DNA of 64,000 nucleotides from Arthrobacter globiformis. Lineage in GTDB: Bacteria > Actinomycetota > Actinomycetes > Actinomycetales > Micrococcaceae. Position numbers and translations under genes: made by a program. The DNA is taken from contig NZ_JAUSZX010000001.1 in the NCBI RefSeq assembly GCF_030818015.1, positions 2,108,001 to 2,172,000 on the forward strand. The letters run 5' to 3'. Positions 30,822 through 40,588 of this stretch are shown in pieces. Under the pieces are notes generated by a model. The model did not search any database. It had not been told where the DNA came from and saw only the letters and a list, made by a program, of their open reading frames with translations. Numbering within the stretch: position 1 is the first letter of the stretch; each line of letters begins with the position of its first letter.

Positions 30822-31388
30822 CTAGGCCTCACCTGATGCCTTGATGCTGGCCTTGATGTCCTCCAGAACTGCCAGGTCCTCGGCGTCCGGCTCTGTACGG
30901 ACAATGGCGAGCGTCTGCACCATGTGTCCAGGTCGACCGACGTGATCGTGTAGGTGTCCGTGCTGACTGTAAGCATGCCGCTGTATTCGGGATCCTCCAG
31001 ATTCGTTAGCGCAGCGGTCAGCGAGCCGTTGTCCTCCAGGATTGGCCGGCTGGCGTCCAGCTGCCAATCATCATGTTCTCGGCCCAGGAATGTCGAGTAC
31101 CGCGGCAGCACGAGGGACCACGGTGGATAACGCGGCGGCAGTGTGCCCCTGCCCGGGGCTTCCTCGACACGGCCTGATGCCAGCTCAACCCGCAGGCCCC
31201 ACGGAGCCCTCAGTGACCGGCCTGGCGCCGTCGATGCTGACCTCCCAGAAACCGCCCCGAATGTACCGGAAAAAGCCCGCCTCGCCCTCCGGCCCGGACG
31301 CACTCCTGAAGCGGGTGGCAAAGTCCCCGGCGACAAACCCCGGATCGGCGCGGGCCAGAAGTCCGATCAGCTGCTGAATGGGCGTCAC
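30822..31388 (-). pseudogene. hypothetical gene with two frameshifts
   Basis: Three consecutive frames make one protein: GTG at 31388 gives TPIQQLIGLLARADPGFVAG and FRYIRGGFWEVSIDGARPV; a second frame gives LRVELASGRVEEAPGRGTLP and HDDWQLDASRPILEDNGSLT; a third gives VQTLAIVRTEPDAEDLAVLE and DIKASIKASGEA to the stop. The intact protein would have had about 185 residues. The family is not recognised. Confidence 0.65.
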
Positions 31389-31882
31389 CTGACTGAGGGT
31401 CGGTAGTCAGGCCAATGGTCCCGGTTGTACCCGGACGAAGCCTCGGGCCGTGCAGGACGCTTCCACCCCCCGGAGAAGAACCCCTGTTCCTGGGACGACG
31501 CCTCCTCCGAGGCTGTCCCGTCTGGCTGAATCTGCGCATCACTCATTGGCTCCCCCTGCCTTTGTCCGGCCGCGGATTAGCTGCCGTATCCCGCCCGCAG
31601 TCTACTTGCGGGGCCAGTATGCGGAGAAGGGGCATGAACCAAGTTTGATCAGCCGTCGCCGCGTGCCTGACGGACGGAGTATCCCGGGCACATCATCTGC
31701 CTGCGTCGGGACTGCCATCGCCGAGAAGGGCGCAGAGCTGATGCCCTTGACCAGCCGGACCCAGGGGAGGAAATGCTCGCGGCTAACCTTGTTGTGACCG
31801 AGCAGGGTGCTCAGTGTTCGTGTCTAGAGCTCGAAGAAAGAGTCCGCTCCCAAGACGGGCGGCGGATGGATAAGGTAGCTCG
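31389..31882. other. stretch without a recognisable gene
   Basis: Only short overlapping frames of skewed composition are present. I see no RNA gene or clear repeat. Confidence 0.45.
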
Positions 31883-32221
31883 ATGGAACATGCGTGGGCG
31901 CAGCACATGCTCTTCGTAATCGAACACGCCATTGATGCTTTGGCGACCGGGCCGGAGCGCATCCAACAGCGGCTCGCGGATGCCTACCAGTACAGCGGAC
32001 TGGCGGAACAAGTCGCCCCCGATTCGGAACTGCCGCCCACGATTTTGGCCCTCCAACTTGACCTGCAGGCAGCGATGGAGACGGTGCATGACGCCGAACG
32101 GGGCCAGGCAGTCGCCAGTGCCTTCAGTCTCAGCGATGATCAGTGCATCATCTTCGTCCGCAGAATCCTTGCCGCGGAGCGCGAGCTGCGCGAACTGTGG
32201 GCCCAGCACGAGCAGCGCTGA
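31883..32221 (+). CDS. hypothetical protein, 112 aa
   Basis: An acidic, almost wholly alpha-helical protein (AWAQHMLFVIEHAIDALATG, ILAALQLDLQAAMETVHD-like helices). No membrane segment or family motif. The start has a modest AGGT ribosome site ten bases upstream. Sequence character is that of a real soluble protein; the function is unknown. Confidence 0.6.
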   Translation: MEHAWAQHMLFVIEHAIDALATGPERIQQRLADAYQYSGLAEQVAPDSELPPTILALQLDLQAAMETVHDAERGQAVASAFSLSDDQCIIFVRRILAAERELRELWAQHEQR

Positions 32222-32480
32222 CTCGGCGAGAAGCCACGGCCCGGAATTTTTCTCTGGCGGCCAGCGCGCCCGGTTCCCGAGCCGAAGAAGTTACACGAGT
32301 GGAGGACCCGCCGGGGGACCAGCCACTCGGCAAAATCTCTGGCATAAATCCGGGACTGGGCCGCTCCTTCCTCCTGGCGTCCCGTCGGGAGCTGTCCTCG
32401 CAGGCCAGACCTGAAGCAGACTTACGCCTGACTGGCGGTGATAGTCCTGAGGCAGCGCCAAGCGCGGGTGAGCTTCCGGG

Positions 32481-32669
32481 TTATCCCGCAGCCCTGCGAC
32501 GGGCTTCCTGCTGATGCTGCTCCAGCTTTGCCTCCGCTTCCCTTCGTCGCTGGAGGATGCCACGGGCCTGGGTGATCGTGGGGTGGCGGTGCTCGCGTTC
32601 CCAGGAGTGGTCGTTGGCTCCGGTGCGGGCAGCGGCTGCTCCACCGTGGGGGCTGTTGTCTTCATTCAT
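32481..32669 (-). CDS. small hypothetical protein, 62 aa
   Basis: From the ATG at 32669, preceded by AGAGAG, the product is polar and helical with a charged C-terminal half (ITQARGILQRRREAEAKLEQ), perhaps a short coiled coil. An overlapping minus-strand frame (32291-32665) competes with it. No family is recognised. Confidence 0.45.
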   Translation of the reverse strand: MNEDNSPHGGAAAARTGANDHSWEREHRHPTITQARGILQRRREAEAKLEQHQQEARRRAAG

Positions 32670-32773
32670 GGCGGAATCTCTCTTGATGGGGTGAAAGCGC
32701 AGATGCAGAAACGGCGGGCGGGATAATCCTGGCTGCTGCCTGTAATGCGGGTGTGTCGCCTGCAGCGGGTGGG

Positions 32774-33199
32774 TCATTCCGGCAGTTCCATCTGGAAGCC
32801 GCAGTCGCATCTGAGAACACGAGTGGAGAGGTAGACGCCCAAGGCGTCCTTGGCTCCTTCCTCGGTGGAGACCGGCACGGAGAGCTTGCGCAGCTCTGAA
32901 CCTGCCTGTTCCATGGGCTGTCTGCAGTGCATGTAGTTGCTGCCTAATATGAGCACGTCCGCTGCCTGTTCCGGACGGGCCAGGACCTGGTTCAGGTCGA
33001 CGGCCTGGGCCGGGTGCTCATCGAAGGTCCCGCATCGGCTGCATGTGTAGGACACGAGGACGACCTCGGGCGGCTGGGCCGGCATATCGGTGACGGATCT
33101 GATGATGAGATAGCGGTCTGTACCGCAGTTGCCGCACATCACCGGCGGTACACGGTGCCGCCCGGCGCCGTCACCGCGGAAGTGAAAACCGGAAACCAT
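32774..33199 (-). CDS. zinc-ribbon hypothetical protein
   Basis: A 141-residue protein with paired cysteines near the N-terminus (MCGNCG, YTCSRCG), which form a zinc-ribbon pattern, and a CDCG close to the C-terminus that could complete a second site. The rest is a mixed alpha/beta sequence. Alternative ATG at 33205. It follows a small gene on the same strand with a near overlap, so the two are probably co-transcribed. Function unknown. Confidence 0.72.
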   Translation of the reverse strand: MVSGFHFRGDGAGRHRVPPVMCGNCGTDRYLIIRSVTDMPAQPPEVVLVSYTCSRCGTFDEHPAQAVDLNQVLARPEQAADVLILGSNYMHCRQPMEQAGSELRKLSVPVSTEEGAKDALGVYLSTRVLRCDCGFQMELPE

Positions 33200-33201
33200 G
33201 A

Positions 33202-33408
33202 TCAACCTGCCTGCGGGTAGCTGGTGAGTGTGTCATTTGCTGCGGCGGGACCCTTCGCAGCCGGTCGTGATGCAGGGCGGTGCGGCACATTCGCGTATCG
33301 TTCCAGAAGGCCGTTCCGGGCTGGGGTCGGGCCGGCCGCAAGGGATTGCCGTGTCCGGAGCAGATGCGCGGCGTAGGAAAGGAACAGCCGGAAATATGGG
33401 GTAGCCAT
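33202..33408 (-). CDS. small hypothetical protein, 68 aa
   Basis: A basic protein beginning MATPYFRLFLSYAAHLLRTR, an amphipathic N-terminal helix, with an Ala/Pro-rich remainder. Its stop lies immediately before the start of the zinc-ribbon gene, which supports it as a coupled upstream gene. No family is recognised. Confidence 0.5.
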   Translation of the reverse strand: MATPYFRLFLSYAAHLLRTRQSLAAGPTPARNGLLERYANVPHRPASRPAAKGPAAANDTLTSYPQAG

Positions 33409-33409
33409 G

Positions 33410-33939
33410 GCAGGCTCTCTGCTCCGAGTGCGTGATGGGCCACCATGCGGCTACAGCGGCTGTTCCCGAGGGAGTGCACAATCCCTGGACGGGTGGTGCC
33501 CGCGGAAGAACTTCGACAGGCAGGCTCCTCCTATTGAAGCTACCCTGCGCTGCCCTGTCTGCATAGGCCTCACTTTTGGCGGGCACGCAGGATGATGAGC
33601 CAGCGCTGCGGCCCCCGTAGGGATTCGTGGGTGCTGAGCGCAGCCCGAGCCCCGCCGGGTGCACATTTCTTGTTTATTCCAGTGGGCTTGGCGGCACTGC
33701 TCGCTTCCTTTCGGGCTTTCTCGACGGCGCCGGGCGGGTCGACTCTCGGACGGCGGGACCGGATGCCGCACGGTCCTGAGCTTTTGCTCACCACCGGAGA
33801 CGATTCCCGCCAGGGATCAGAATCGATCCTCCCTGCCCTTTTTCGGTTCAGCTCGCCGGGGACTGGGTACGAGCACTGTGAAAAAGAGTGAAGTACGCGG
33901 CGCCGGCAGCGCAGGGGTTAAGGCCCGGAGGAGGAAGAC
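33410..33939. other. stretch without a recognisable gene
   Basis: Overlapping frames on both strands (for example 33570-33794 minus, 33592-33891 plus) have no motif. The last bases provide the ribosome site of the SRPBCC gene. Confidence 0.45.
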
Positions 33940-34371
33940 ATGCAGACTGTCGAGGAAACCATCGAGGTGGCTGTTCCAGTGCGCGAGGCGTATGAGCAGT
34001 GGTGGCTGTTTGAATCCTTTCCGCAGTTCATGTCGGGCGTTCAGTCGGTAAGGCGGGTCAGTGACAGGATCACGCACTGGGTGACGAACATCGGCGGGGC
34101 GGAACGGGAATTCGATGCAGAAATAGTGGAAGACCGCCCGGACGAGCGGATGGCGTGGCGCAGCACCGACGGCATCACGCACGCTGGTGCCGTGGCGTTC
34201 ACGCAGCTGGGCCCCCGCACGACGCGCGTCTGGGTCCGGTTGGAATGGTCGCCGGAAAACCTGGCAGAGAAGGTCGGGGCAGCCCTGGGCTTTGACAACA
34301 TGCAGGTTCGGGCAGACCTGCTCCGGTTTAAGGAATTCATCGAATCCCGCCCCGCCGGCACCGACGCCTAG
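33940..34371 (+). CDS. SRPBCC-family (polyketide cyclase-like) protein
   Basis: A 143-residue protein of the START/SRPBCC fold, which binds hydrophobic ligands in a deep pocket. The start VEETIEVAVPVREAYEQWW, the FESFPQFMSGVQSV turn and the C-terminal helix LRFKEFIESR are typical of the cyclase/dehydrase subgroup. The ATG follows GGAGGAAGAC, a strong ribosome site. The ligand is unknown. Confidence 0.85.
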   Translation: MQTVEETIEVAVPVREAYEQWWLFESFPQFMSGVQSVRRVSDRITHWVTNIGGAEREFDAEIVEDRPDERMAWRSTDGITHAGAVAFTQLGPRTTRVWVRLEWSPENLAEKVGAALGFDNMQVRADLLRFKEFIESRPAGTDA

Positions 34372-34705
34372 CAAGGAACGCTAAACGGCCCTGCAGGACA
34401 GTGGCGGCCGGCTCGGAGGGTTCCGGGGTTGGGTCGGACCGGCGGCGAACCGGGATTTGAAGCTGCCGATTACCGCCCGCATTGAGCACAGCCGGCTAGC
34501 GGATCGACTGGCCGGAATCTGATCGCCGATGGGCTCAGCAGCGCGCCCGTGAGCGTCACCGGTCCGTTCCTCCTAACGCGCTGCTGACCGTCATCCGGCA
34601 TTGCTGGACAGGTGGCAGGGCAAAGCCGACAATGAGGTTGACGTCCCGATCCTCGTTCAGGGCGGGCACGGCCGGAACGGGAAGACCCAGTGCTGGGGAG
34701 ATCTT
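34372..34705. other. stretch without a recognisable gene
   Basis: No supported frame; the right end carries the ribosome site (GGGGAG) of the following gene. Confidence 0.45.
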
Positions 34706-35065
34706 ATGCGATGGACATGGTTGGGAGTGTTCGTGGCTCTTACCATCATTGGCAGCGCGTACATGGTTGGCGCGTCGGCCAGTGCTCTGGGTGACCGCGC
34801 AGCTCCTGTAGCGGAAGTTTCCTCAGCCTACGGTGTACGGCTGCAGCAGCCTTCTCCTACGGAGGCCCCCACGGGCGTGACCCCGGCGCCGACAGGAACA
34901 GCAACACCTACCGAATCCTCGCCTCCTGTACCCGGCAACACTGGCACGCAGCAGCAACCCGATGGTGGTATTGCGCCGCTGTTAATCGCGGGCATTCTGC
35001 TTCTTGTTGTTCTGCTCATCGTTTCGTATTTGTGGAGACGGCGGGGCAAAGTCCGTGACCTATGA
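34706..35065 (+). CDS. surface protein with N- and C-terminal membrane segments
   Basis: From the ATG at 34706, preceded by GGGGAG, the protein has 119 residues: a hydrophobic N-terminus (5-25), a Thr/Pro-rich linker (about 48-88), a C-terminal membrane segment (about 92-110) and an RRRGK tail. This is the plan of a small wall- or membrane-tethered surface protein. No LPxTG is present. An upstream in-frame ATG at 34601 is less likely because its first 35 codons lack protein-like pattern. Confidence 0.65.
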   Translation: MRWTWLGVFVALTIIGSAYMVGASASALGDRAAPVAEVSSAYGVRLQQPSPTEAPTGVTPAPTGTATPTESSPPVPGNTGTQQQPDGGIAPLLIAGILLLVVLLIVSYLWRRRGKVRDL

Positions 35066-35562
35066 CAGCAAGCTACCTACCGTCCGCGATTGACATGTGA
35101 TGTGGCCTTGGTGCAGATGAGATCAGGAAGGCGCCGCTCCTGGCTCTTTGGTTTGGCTTGTGACCATCGCGGATGGATACGGCGAGGAGCTATTCGCAGC
35201 CTCCAGTTGACCGTAGAAGTGACGGATCGGCCGTGGGCGGCGATCCCGACCGGCTCCCGCGCGTAACGGGGGAGTCTGAGGAATGCGATAGGCCGCGGAC
35301 ATCTGCCCCTAGCGTCCTCACCACGTTTTGCGGGGACGGCGAGGGCCAGCAGCACGCTGAAGGTGGCAAGCCGGCAGAGGTACATCAAGAGGGCCACAGC
35401 GAGAGCCCTGCAAAGGCCAGGTTGTAAACCAAAGGTGGAGGACTCGGACGTTGAGAACCCCATGGAGAGGCAGACACCTAGGAAGGCCTCGACTGCGCCT
35501 TCGGTGGGCAGCGGTGGCCTAGGGAGTCTTCGCCAGCCGTCCATCACTTGGGACGCAGCCTG
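35066..35562. other. stretch without a recognisable gene
   Basis: Frames at 35077-35547 (minus) and 35173-35427 (plus) overlap and show no motif. A decayed gene cannot be excluded. Confidence 0.4.
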
Positions 35563-37704
35563 TTAAGCCTCCATCAGGTCGGCTAGGGGTGGTCGTGTTC
35601 CCCGGCGGAACACCATGCCTGGGGGCAGTCCCTCCACGGTCACATGGGATGCCGACACATCGAGCGTGACGCGTGCCCCGCCCACCGGCAGGTTGGTGGT
35701 GTGCATGCTTCCCCACCTTTCGGGCAATGCGGGATCGATCCAGAGTACGCCCAAGGGGACGTCGGGCTCGTAGCGCAGGAGGCTGCGTACCAGCATCACG
35801 GGTGTCGCCGAGGCCCATGCCTGGGGTGAGCAAGCAGTTGGATAGGGGAGGGGCTGGGGGCAATCCGAACGGCTGAATCCGCAGAACAGTTCGGGCAGCC
35901 GGTTGTCGGTGTATTCGGCGGCTTCCATCAGTGAGGTGGACAGCTGCCGTGCTTCCTTCACGAAGCCGTACCGCATGAGACCTGCGACTATGAGCGCATT
36001 GTCGTGAGGCCAGACAGAGCCGTTGTGGTAGCTGACCGGGTTATACGCCCCCATGTCCGTTGCCAGGGTGCGCACGCCCCAGCCGCTGAACATTTCCGGG
36101 GACATCAGCCGGCGGGCAACTTGTTGTGCCTTATCCTCGTCCACGATGCCTGACCACAGGCAATGGCCCATGTTGGAGGCGCACGCGTCGACGGGCCGCT
36201 TATCCCGGTCGAGTGCGATTGCGTAGTACCCGCGGTCCGGCATCCAGAACTGTTCGTTGAACTGTTTTTTCAGCTGTTCCGCACGTTCCCGGAGGTCCTT
36301 GGCGAGAGCCTCGTCACCGGCGTCGTAGGCAATCCAGGCCCGTGCCATGTAGGCGCTGTAGACATAGCCTTGAACCTCGCAGAGCGCAATGGGCGGCTCG
36401 GCAAGCCTGCCATCGGCGAAGCTGATCCCGTCCCAGGAGTCCTTCCAGCCCTGGTTGGCGAGGCCCTGGTCGGTGAGGCGCTTGTACTCAACGAAGCCGT
36501 CGCCGTCGCGGTCTCCGTAGTCCCGGATCCACTTAAGGGCACGGTCTGCATGGGGTACCAGCGCTGCGATGTCGTGGGCAGCAAGTCCCCAGCGGCTTGC
36601 TTCGCCGAGCAGGGTGACGAACAGGGGAGTGGCGTCGGCAGTGCCGTAGTAGGCTGATCTGCCGCCGAGGGCCAGGCTCGTTCCGACGTCGAGCCGCACC
36701 TCGTGCAGAATTCGGCCGGGTTGCTCTTCGGTCAGCGGATCCACTTTCGTGCCTTGCCGGTCGGCCAGCGTCTGCAGAGTGCCCAACGCCAGTGTTGCGT
36801 CGACGGGCAGGACCATAAAGGAGGACAGGAGGGAGTCCCGCCCGAACAGTGCCATGAACCATGGTGCGCCGGCGGCGACGACCATGCGGTCGGGATGGTC
36901 GGGGTCAACGATGCGCAGGGCCCCGATGTCGTCGTGGCTGCGCAGGAGGCTTCGTTCTACGGTTGGATTGCCCACACGGGGAAGTGGAATATGTGCATCC
37001 CATGCTTTCTGGCGCCGCTCCTGTGCTGAGATCATCTCGGCTGAGAGGACGAGGGTCGGCAGGCCCGCGTCGATTTCGGTTTCAGCTGTCAGCGGCAGCA
37101 CGGTCGCCCGGGCACTCCACTTTCCGTGCGCCGGGACGATCATGTGCAGGAGGAGACCTTCCTCGCTGGCTTCGGCGTCGCGCATCCGCACGACGATTCC
37201 TTTCCGTGTTTCCTGCCATGCCGCTTCTATCGTCACGGACCCGGCTCTCGTCCGCCGGGTCTGTTCCCACAGTCGGTGGAACCGGCCCTCTTTGACTTCG
37301 AAAAGGTCCGCGAAGTCGGCGTCCACGGCCAAGGCGATCTCGCAGGAGGCGGGCTGTAGGGAATAGTTGTGAATTGTGATGTCTTCCACGATGCCGTTAC
37401 CCAGCTCGCGGTTCCGCTCGACCGTCAGCGGGGTGTCGGTGAGTCCATCGCTCCGCGCTGCCCTCCCCATGTACGTGCCCTGGTAGGGCGAAGGGGTCCA
37501 CGCTCCCAGTGGCTCCACAGGCTGTCCATTTACGGTGAGCGACCATCGTGACACGATCCTGGTGTCCCGATGGAAAACGCCGTGAGGATGATGGGGGAAG
37601 ATGTCACCGTTCTGCAGCGATATACAGAAGGATGATCCTGCCACCAACGTCAGGGCTCCCTGCCCGATCGGCCCGGCCGCGTTGTCTGCATTCCATCCAG
37701 CCAT
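35563..37704 (-). CDS. glycogen-debranching/amylo-alpha-1,6-glucosidase-type enzyme
   Basis: A 713-residue cytoplasmic protein starting at the ATG at 37704 (AAGGAG upstream). Residues about 10-220 form the GDE_N_bis beta-domain (NGDIFPHHPHGVFHRDTRIV), and about 250-650 an (alpha/alpha)6 glycosidase domain with FGRDSL at 287-292, DYGDRDGDGFVEYKR and VSYHNGSVWPHDNALI. Proteins of this type are annotated as amylo-alpha-1,6-glucosidases, though substrates are rarely tested; trehalose- or sucrose-linked sugars are possible. It stands alone in the block, with no glycogen genes nearby. Confidence 0.9.
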   Translation of the reverse strand: MAGWNADNAAGPIGQGALTLVAGSSFCISLQNGDIFPHHPHGVFHRDTRIVSRWSLTVNGQPVEPLGAWTPSPYQGTYMGRAARSDGLTDTPLTVERNRELGNGIVEDITIHNYSLQPASCEIALAVDADFADLFEVKEGRFHRLWEQTRRTRAGSVTIEAAWQETRKGIVVRMRDAEASEEGLLLHMIVPAHGKWSARATVLPLTAETEIDAGLPTLVLSAEMISAQERRQKAWDAHIPLPRVGNPTVERSLLRSHDDIGALRIVDPDHPDRMVVAAGAPWFMALFGRDSLLSSFMVLPVDATLALGTLQTLADRQGTKVDPLTEEQPGRILHEVRLDVGTSLALGGRSAYYGTADATPLFVTLLGEASRWGLAAHDIAALVPHADRALKWIRDYGDRDGDGFVEYKRLTDQGLANQGWKDSWDGISFADGRLAEPPIALCEVQGYVYSAYMARAWIAYDAGDEALAKDLRERAEQLKKQFNEQFWMPDRGYYAIALDRDKRPVDACASNMGHCLWSGIVDEDKAQQVARRLMSPEMFSGWGVRTLATDMGAYNPVSYHNGSVWPHDNALIVAGLMRYGFVKEARQLSTSLMEAAEYTDNRLPELFCGFSRSDCPQPLPYPTACSPQAWASATPVMLVRSLLRYEPDVPLGVLWIDPALPERWGSMHTTNLPVGGARVTLDVSASHVTVEGLPPGMVFRRGTRPPLADLMEA

Positions 37705-37927
37705 CTCAGGCTCCTTGCGAAGACGCCACACCAACCTGAGCCGAATCTACGCCCATCGCAGAACGCCTGCCAGATGGGGGCCCAAGCGCTGTGGTCAGCG
37801 CGCGCTGTTCGTGACGATGAAGGAACCAGGGGGAAAAGGATAGAGCCGAATCCATTCGTGTTCATGATCGCGCGGCTGTATTCGGGGGCGCTTCCGGGCC
37901 GTAGCCGGGCGCAGCCCCCTGCCGCAC

Positions 37928-38110
37928 ATGATCGAGCTGGCGCACGGAATAGGGGCAGTACTGTTCGCCAAAGGCATCGAAAACCACGAAGAACTGGCCG
38001 CCGTCACACGAGCGGGCATGGCCGCCCGGACAGGGCTACCTGCTCGGCTGGCCCTCCCTGCATTCTCTGGGCTGGAGCATTCCGGTGGGAAGCAGGACAA
38101 AAAACCCGGC
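37928..38110 (+). pseudogene. C-terminal scrap of an EAL-domain phosphodiesterase
   Basis: MIELAHGIGAVLFAKGIENH and EELAAVTRAGMAA match the last part of EAL (c-di-GMP phosphodiesterase-like) domains. The frame then shifts to GQGYLLGWPSLHSLGWSIPV, the usual end of such domains. The catalytic front half is absent and a frameshift splits the rest. Confidence 0.7.
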
Positions 38111-38230
38111 CTGCTTGCCACAGGAAAATTCCAAGGCTCTTGCACCCATGGTCAAACGCCCGCCTCGAGCACCATGGGCCAGGAACTGCGGCCCGAGTGA
38201 TGCCGGGCCTCTCTGGCACAAGGAGTTGAT

Positions 38231-38470
38231 ATGGGCGCGGTCGGGGTGTGGCTTGGTATGAACAGCGAGAATGCCGAGGCCATCCGGTTTCATGAGAAGA
38301 GCGGCTTCGAGCGCGTCGGCATCAAGACGTTTACGTTAGGCAACCCTGGTGAACACGAATTCGTCAAGGAGTACTCCCTGCAGCCAGCGCCGCAGCCGCT
38401 CGCTCCGGCGCGGCGTCGTAGGGGTGCCGTCGAGACTAAAAGGGGAGGGGTGCGGTGGCGACTCCGATGA
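38231..38470 (+). pseudogene. C-terminal scrap of a GNAT acetyltransferase
   Basis: VGVWLGMNSENAEAIRFHEK and SGFERVGIKTFTLGNPGEHE match the last third of GNAT N-acetyltransferases (the NxxAxxFYxKxGF region). The acetyl-CoA-binding loop is missing. Codons before the ATG in another frame (LWHKEL) look like the preceding part. It overlaps a possible minus-strand small gene. Confidence 0.7.
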
Positions 38471-38681
38471 GAGTCGCATGCTCCCCGTCCTGGGTTTCAA
38501 GTTCCAGCTCGATGGTGCGGCTCCGGTGTGCTGTGGCCGTGACTCTGAACTCCGCCCCGCCGGCCCGGACAGTATCGTCCACCTGTACATGCTGCAGTTG
38601 GGGTGGGGCGTCTTGCTGGTTCTCGGCAGCATGGCGTGCAGTCCTGGTCGTGATGCCGGGTGCGGTGCAAGTGGCTGCCAT
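38436..38681 (-). CDS. small hypothetical beta-rich protein
   Basis: The last 55 residues (HVQVDDTVRAGGAEFRVTAT, IELELETQDGEHATLIGVAT) have the alternating pattern of a small beta-barrel. The N-terminal 25 residues look unreliable, so the true start may be further in. No family is recognised. Confidence 0.45.
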   Translation of the reverse strand: MAATCTAPGITTRTARHAAENQQDAPPQLQHVQVDDTVRAGGAEFRVTATAHRSRTIELELETQDGEHATLIGVATAPLPF

Positions 38682-38858
38682 CGGTTCCGGTACCGGCGGA
38701 AACGGTCCCCCCGGCCACCTGCGTGGCCGGGGGCCGCCGGGCGGGATGTGCCGTGCGCTGCTGCTGCATGTGCGCTATCAAGGCGCGGTGGCGCGTGTAG
38801 TTATACCAACCGCCCAATAGGCAGCGTTAGCGTGTAACGGCCATCCCGTCCGGGTCTG

Positions 38859-39278
38859 TTAGGCGCGGATCTGCTGCTGGCCGCCCTTGGTCTCGATTTC
38901 GATCTTGCGCGGAGCTGCCTGGGCTGCCACCGGGATCCGGAGCGTCAGGACGCCCGCGTCGTAATTGGCTTTGACGTTCTCCGTTTCCAGTGCGTCACCG
39001 AGGACCAGCTGCCGGCTAAAAACGCCGCGGGGCCGCTCGGACGCAAGGAGTTCGGTGCCCTCGCCCACGGGTGCCTTCCGTTCAGCGCGAACGGTCAGGG
39101 CATTCTGTTCCACGCCCAGATCGATCGAATCGACCTCCACGCCGGGCAGATCAAACGCGACGACATATTCATCACCTTCCCGCCAGGCGTCCATCGGCAT
39201 CGTTGCCGGACGGGCCACGGTGCCCAGGACCTGCTCGGCGAGACGGTCCAGCTGGCGGAACGGATCTAACATCAACAT
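38859..39278 (-). CDS. Hsp20/alpha-crystallin small heat-shock protein
   Basis: A 139-residue ATP-independent chaperone that holds unfolding proteins. It starts [20 protein letters not shown] and has the alpha-crystallin domain (about 30-125) with [28 protein letters not shown], the G-x-F-x-R-x-L pattern [11 protein letters not shown], and [15 protein letters not shown]. The ATG has AGGAGG six bases upstream. The promoter side carries an unusual nested repeat (39301-39346) and no HAIR-type HspR site that I can see. Confidence 0.93.
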   Translation of the reverse strand: MLMLDPFRQLDRLAEQVLGTVARPATMPMDAWREGDEYVVAFDLPGVEVDSIDLGVEQNALTVRAERKAPVGEGTELLASERPRGVFSRQLVLGDALETENVKANYDAGVLTLRIPVAAQAAPRKIEIETKGGQQQIRA

Positions 39279-39300
39279 GACATACCTCCTCAGTCAACGA

Positions 39301-39346
39301 TGACCGGATCTATATCCGCTGACATAGATCTATATAGCACCGGTCA
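39301..39346 (-). promoter_or_regulatory. nested repeat upstream of hsp20, candidate operator
   Basis: TGACCGG (39301-39307) and CCGGTCA (39340-39346) are inverted. Inside lie two direct copies of GATCTATAT at 39307-39315 and 39327-39335, exactly 20 bases apart. The block sits 23 bases before the hsp20 start and probably covers the core promoter. Confidence 0.55.
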
Positions 39347-39815
39347 CTTGGTGTGACAAGAGGTTTTCCCTCGTCGGAATCGGTTTTCCCGGAAAATTTG
39401 GGGCTGCGCAGAAGGTGACGTGGTCCCCTTCTTCAGCGCGCTGTAGGCGACGGGCCCCTCTTCCTCGATCACGTCATACCCAGTCGCGCTGCCGTCGAAG
39501 TGGCGCCAAGCGCACGTCCTAGACCGAGGACAGTCTGTTCCGCACCGGTCTCCGCCGAGCGGGGCTGCCCGTCTGCAGCTGGCAGTGAGCTGCCACGTCC
39601 ATAGGGCTTTCCTCTCCTGATCTGTCAGGGCGCGCCGTACAACACTTGGCACGCGGGGAGCGCTGATCCCGCTCGGCTGCGTGAATGCGTAGTCGCCCGG
39701 GTGGAAAGACGGGTACCTGCCACTGATGCTTGGGATACCGCCGATGCAATTCGCAGAGGGGGAACTCCAGAATCCCGCCCTCGGGCTGCCCTGACAGCGC
39801 TTAGCGTTCCCCCCA
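39347..39815. other. stretch without a supported gene
   Basis: One minus-strand frame (39344-39838) is open through it, but it is rich in Arg, Ser and Cys with no motif, and it overlaps the end of the hydrolase gene. A decayed gene is possible. Confidence 0.4.
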
Positions 39816-40496
39816 TTACTCCCAGCCCAGCCATTCAATTGCCTCCTGTGTTATTTCGGGGGGAACCGCATGGCCGCCCCGGAACTCCCGGTAGGTGACG
39901 TTGTAGCCCTCTCTGTTTAGGAGCGGCACCAACCGGCGGCTGGTGCGGTCAATGGGCAGGACGTTGTCCCGGTCTCCGTGGGAAACGAAAATGTGGGGTC
40001 TGCCGGTCCGAGGCGCGGGAGGGATAAACCCGGGGGAGAAGGCAATGATCTTGGCAAAGAGGCCGCCGTTCGCCAGGCCCAGCCCCAACGCGTAGGAAGC
40101 TCCATCGGAGAACCCGCCGATCGCGATACGGTTCGGGTCAACGAAGACCAGTTGGAAGATCTGTTCAAGCGCCCGGTTTATCGCCTTGACGTCGGTGCCG
40201 AATACGCCGCGGACACCGTCCCAGGTTGAGGTTCTGGACGAGGGTGCGGCAAGGACGAGTCTGTGTTCTTCGGCATAGCCGGACAGCAGCCCCAGCCCTC
40301 CTGCCGCATCGCCTCCCGCTCCGTGAAGCAAGAGAGTAAGCGGTGCCGGCCGTCCTTGGCGCAACGCTGCGGGCACGTAGAGCAGGGTGTCCCGTGCCCG
40401 TTCAATACCTAGGTCATACTGTCCCGGGGCAGGTGCAGGGCCTGGTTCCTTGCCTGGCGCCGCGGTCAAGGCAGCGAGATTCCATGAGGCTTGCAA
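39816..40496 (-). CDS. alpha/beta-hydrolase, phospholipase/carboxylesterase type
   Basis: A 226-residue soluble hydrolase. The nucleophile S130 lies in GGFSDG, the acid is probably D175 in SHGDRDNV and the base H209 in RGGHAV; the oxyanion region is LLLHGAGGD (55-63). It begins with TTG at 40496, because a TAA closes the frame 15 bases upstream and no ATG is suitably placed. The substrate is unknown; esters of small organic acids are typical for this group. Confidence 0.82.
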   Translation of the reverse strand: MQASWNLAALTAAPGKEPGPAPAPGQYDLGIERARDTLLYVPAALRQGRPAPLTLLLHGAGGDAAGGLGLLSGYAEEHRLVLAAPSSRTSTWDGVRGVFGTDVKAINRALEQIFQLVFVDPNRIAIGGFSDGASYALGLGLANGGLFAKIIAFSPGFIPPAPRTGRPHIFVSHGDRDNVLPIDRTSRRLVPLLNREGYNVTYREFRGGHAVPPEITQEAIEWLGWE

Positions 40497-40588
40497 CGGG
40501 GGGATCCATGGTTACTTGGGGGCAACGGTGAGGGCACCCGCCGTTGGTGCAGCTACCCTCCCGAGATGGTTGGCAGGGCAACAGGCCT

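Noticed and set aside
39344..39838. Minus-strand frame before the hydrolase end as a gene
   Set aside because: It overlaps the hydrolase gene, has skewed composition and no ribosome site or motif.
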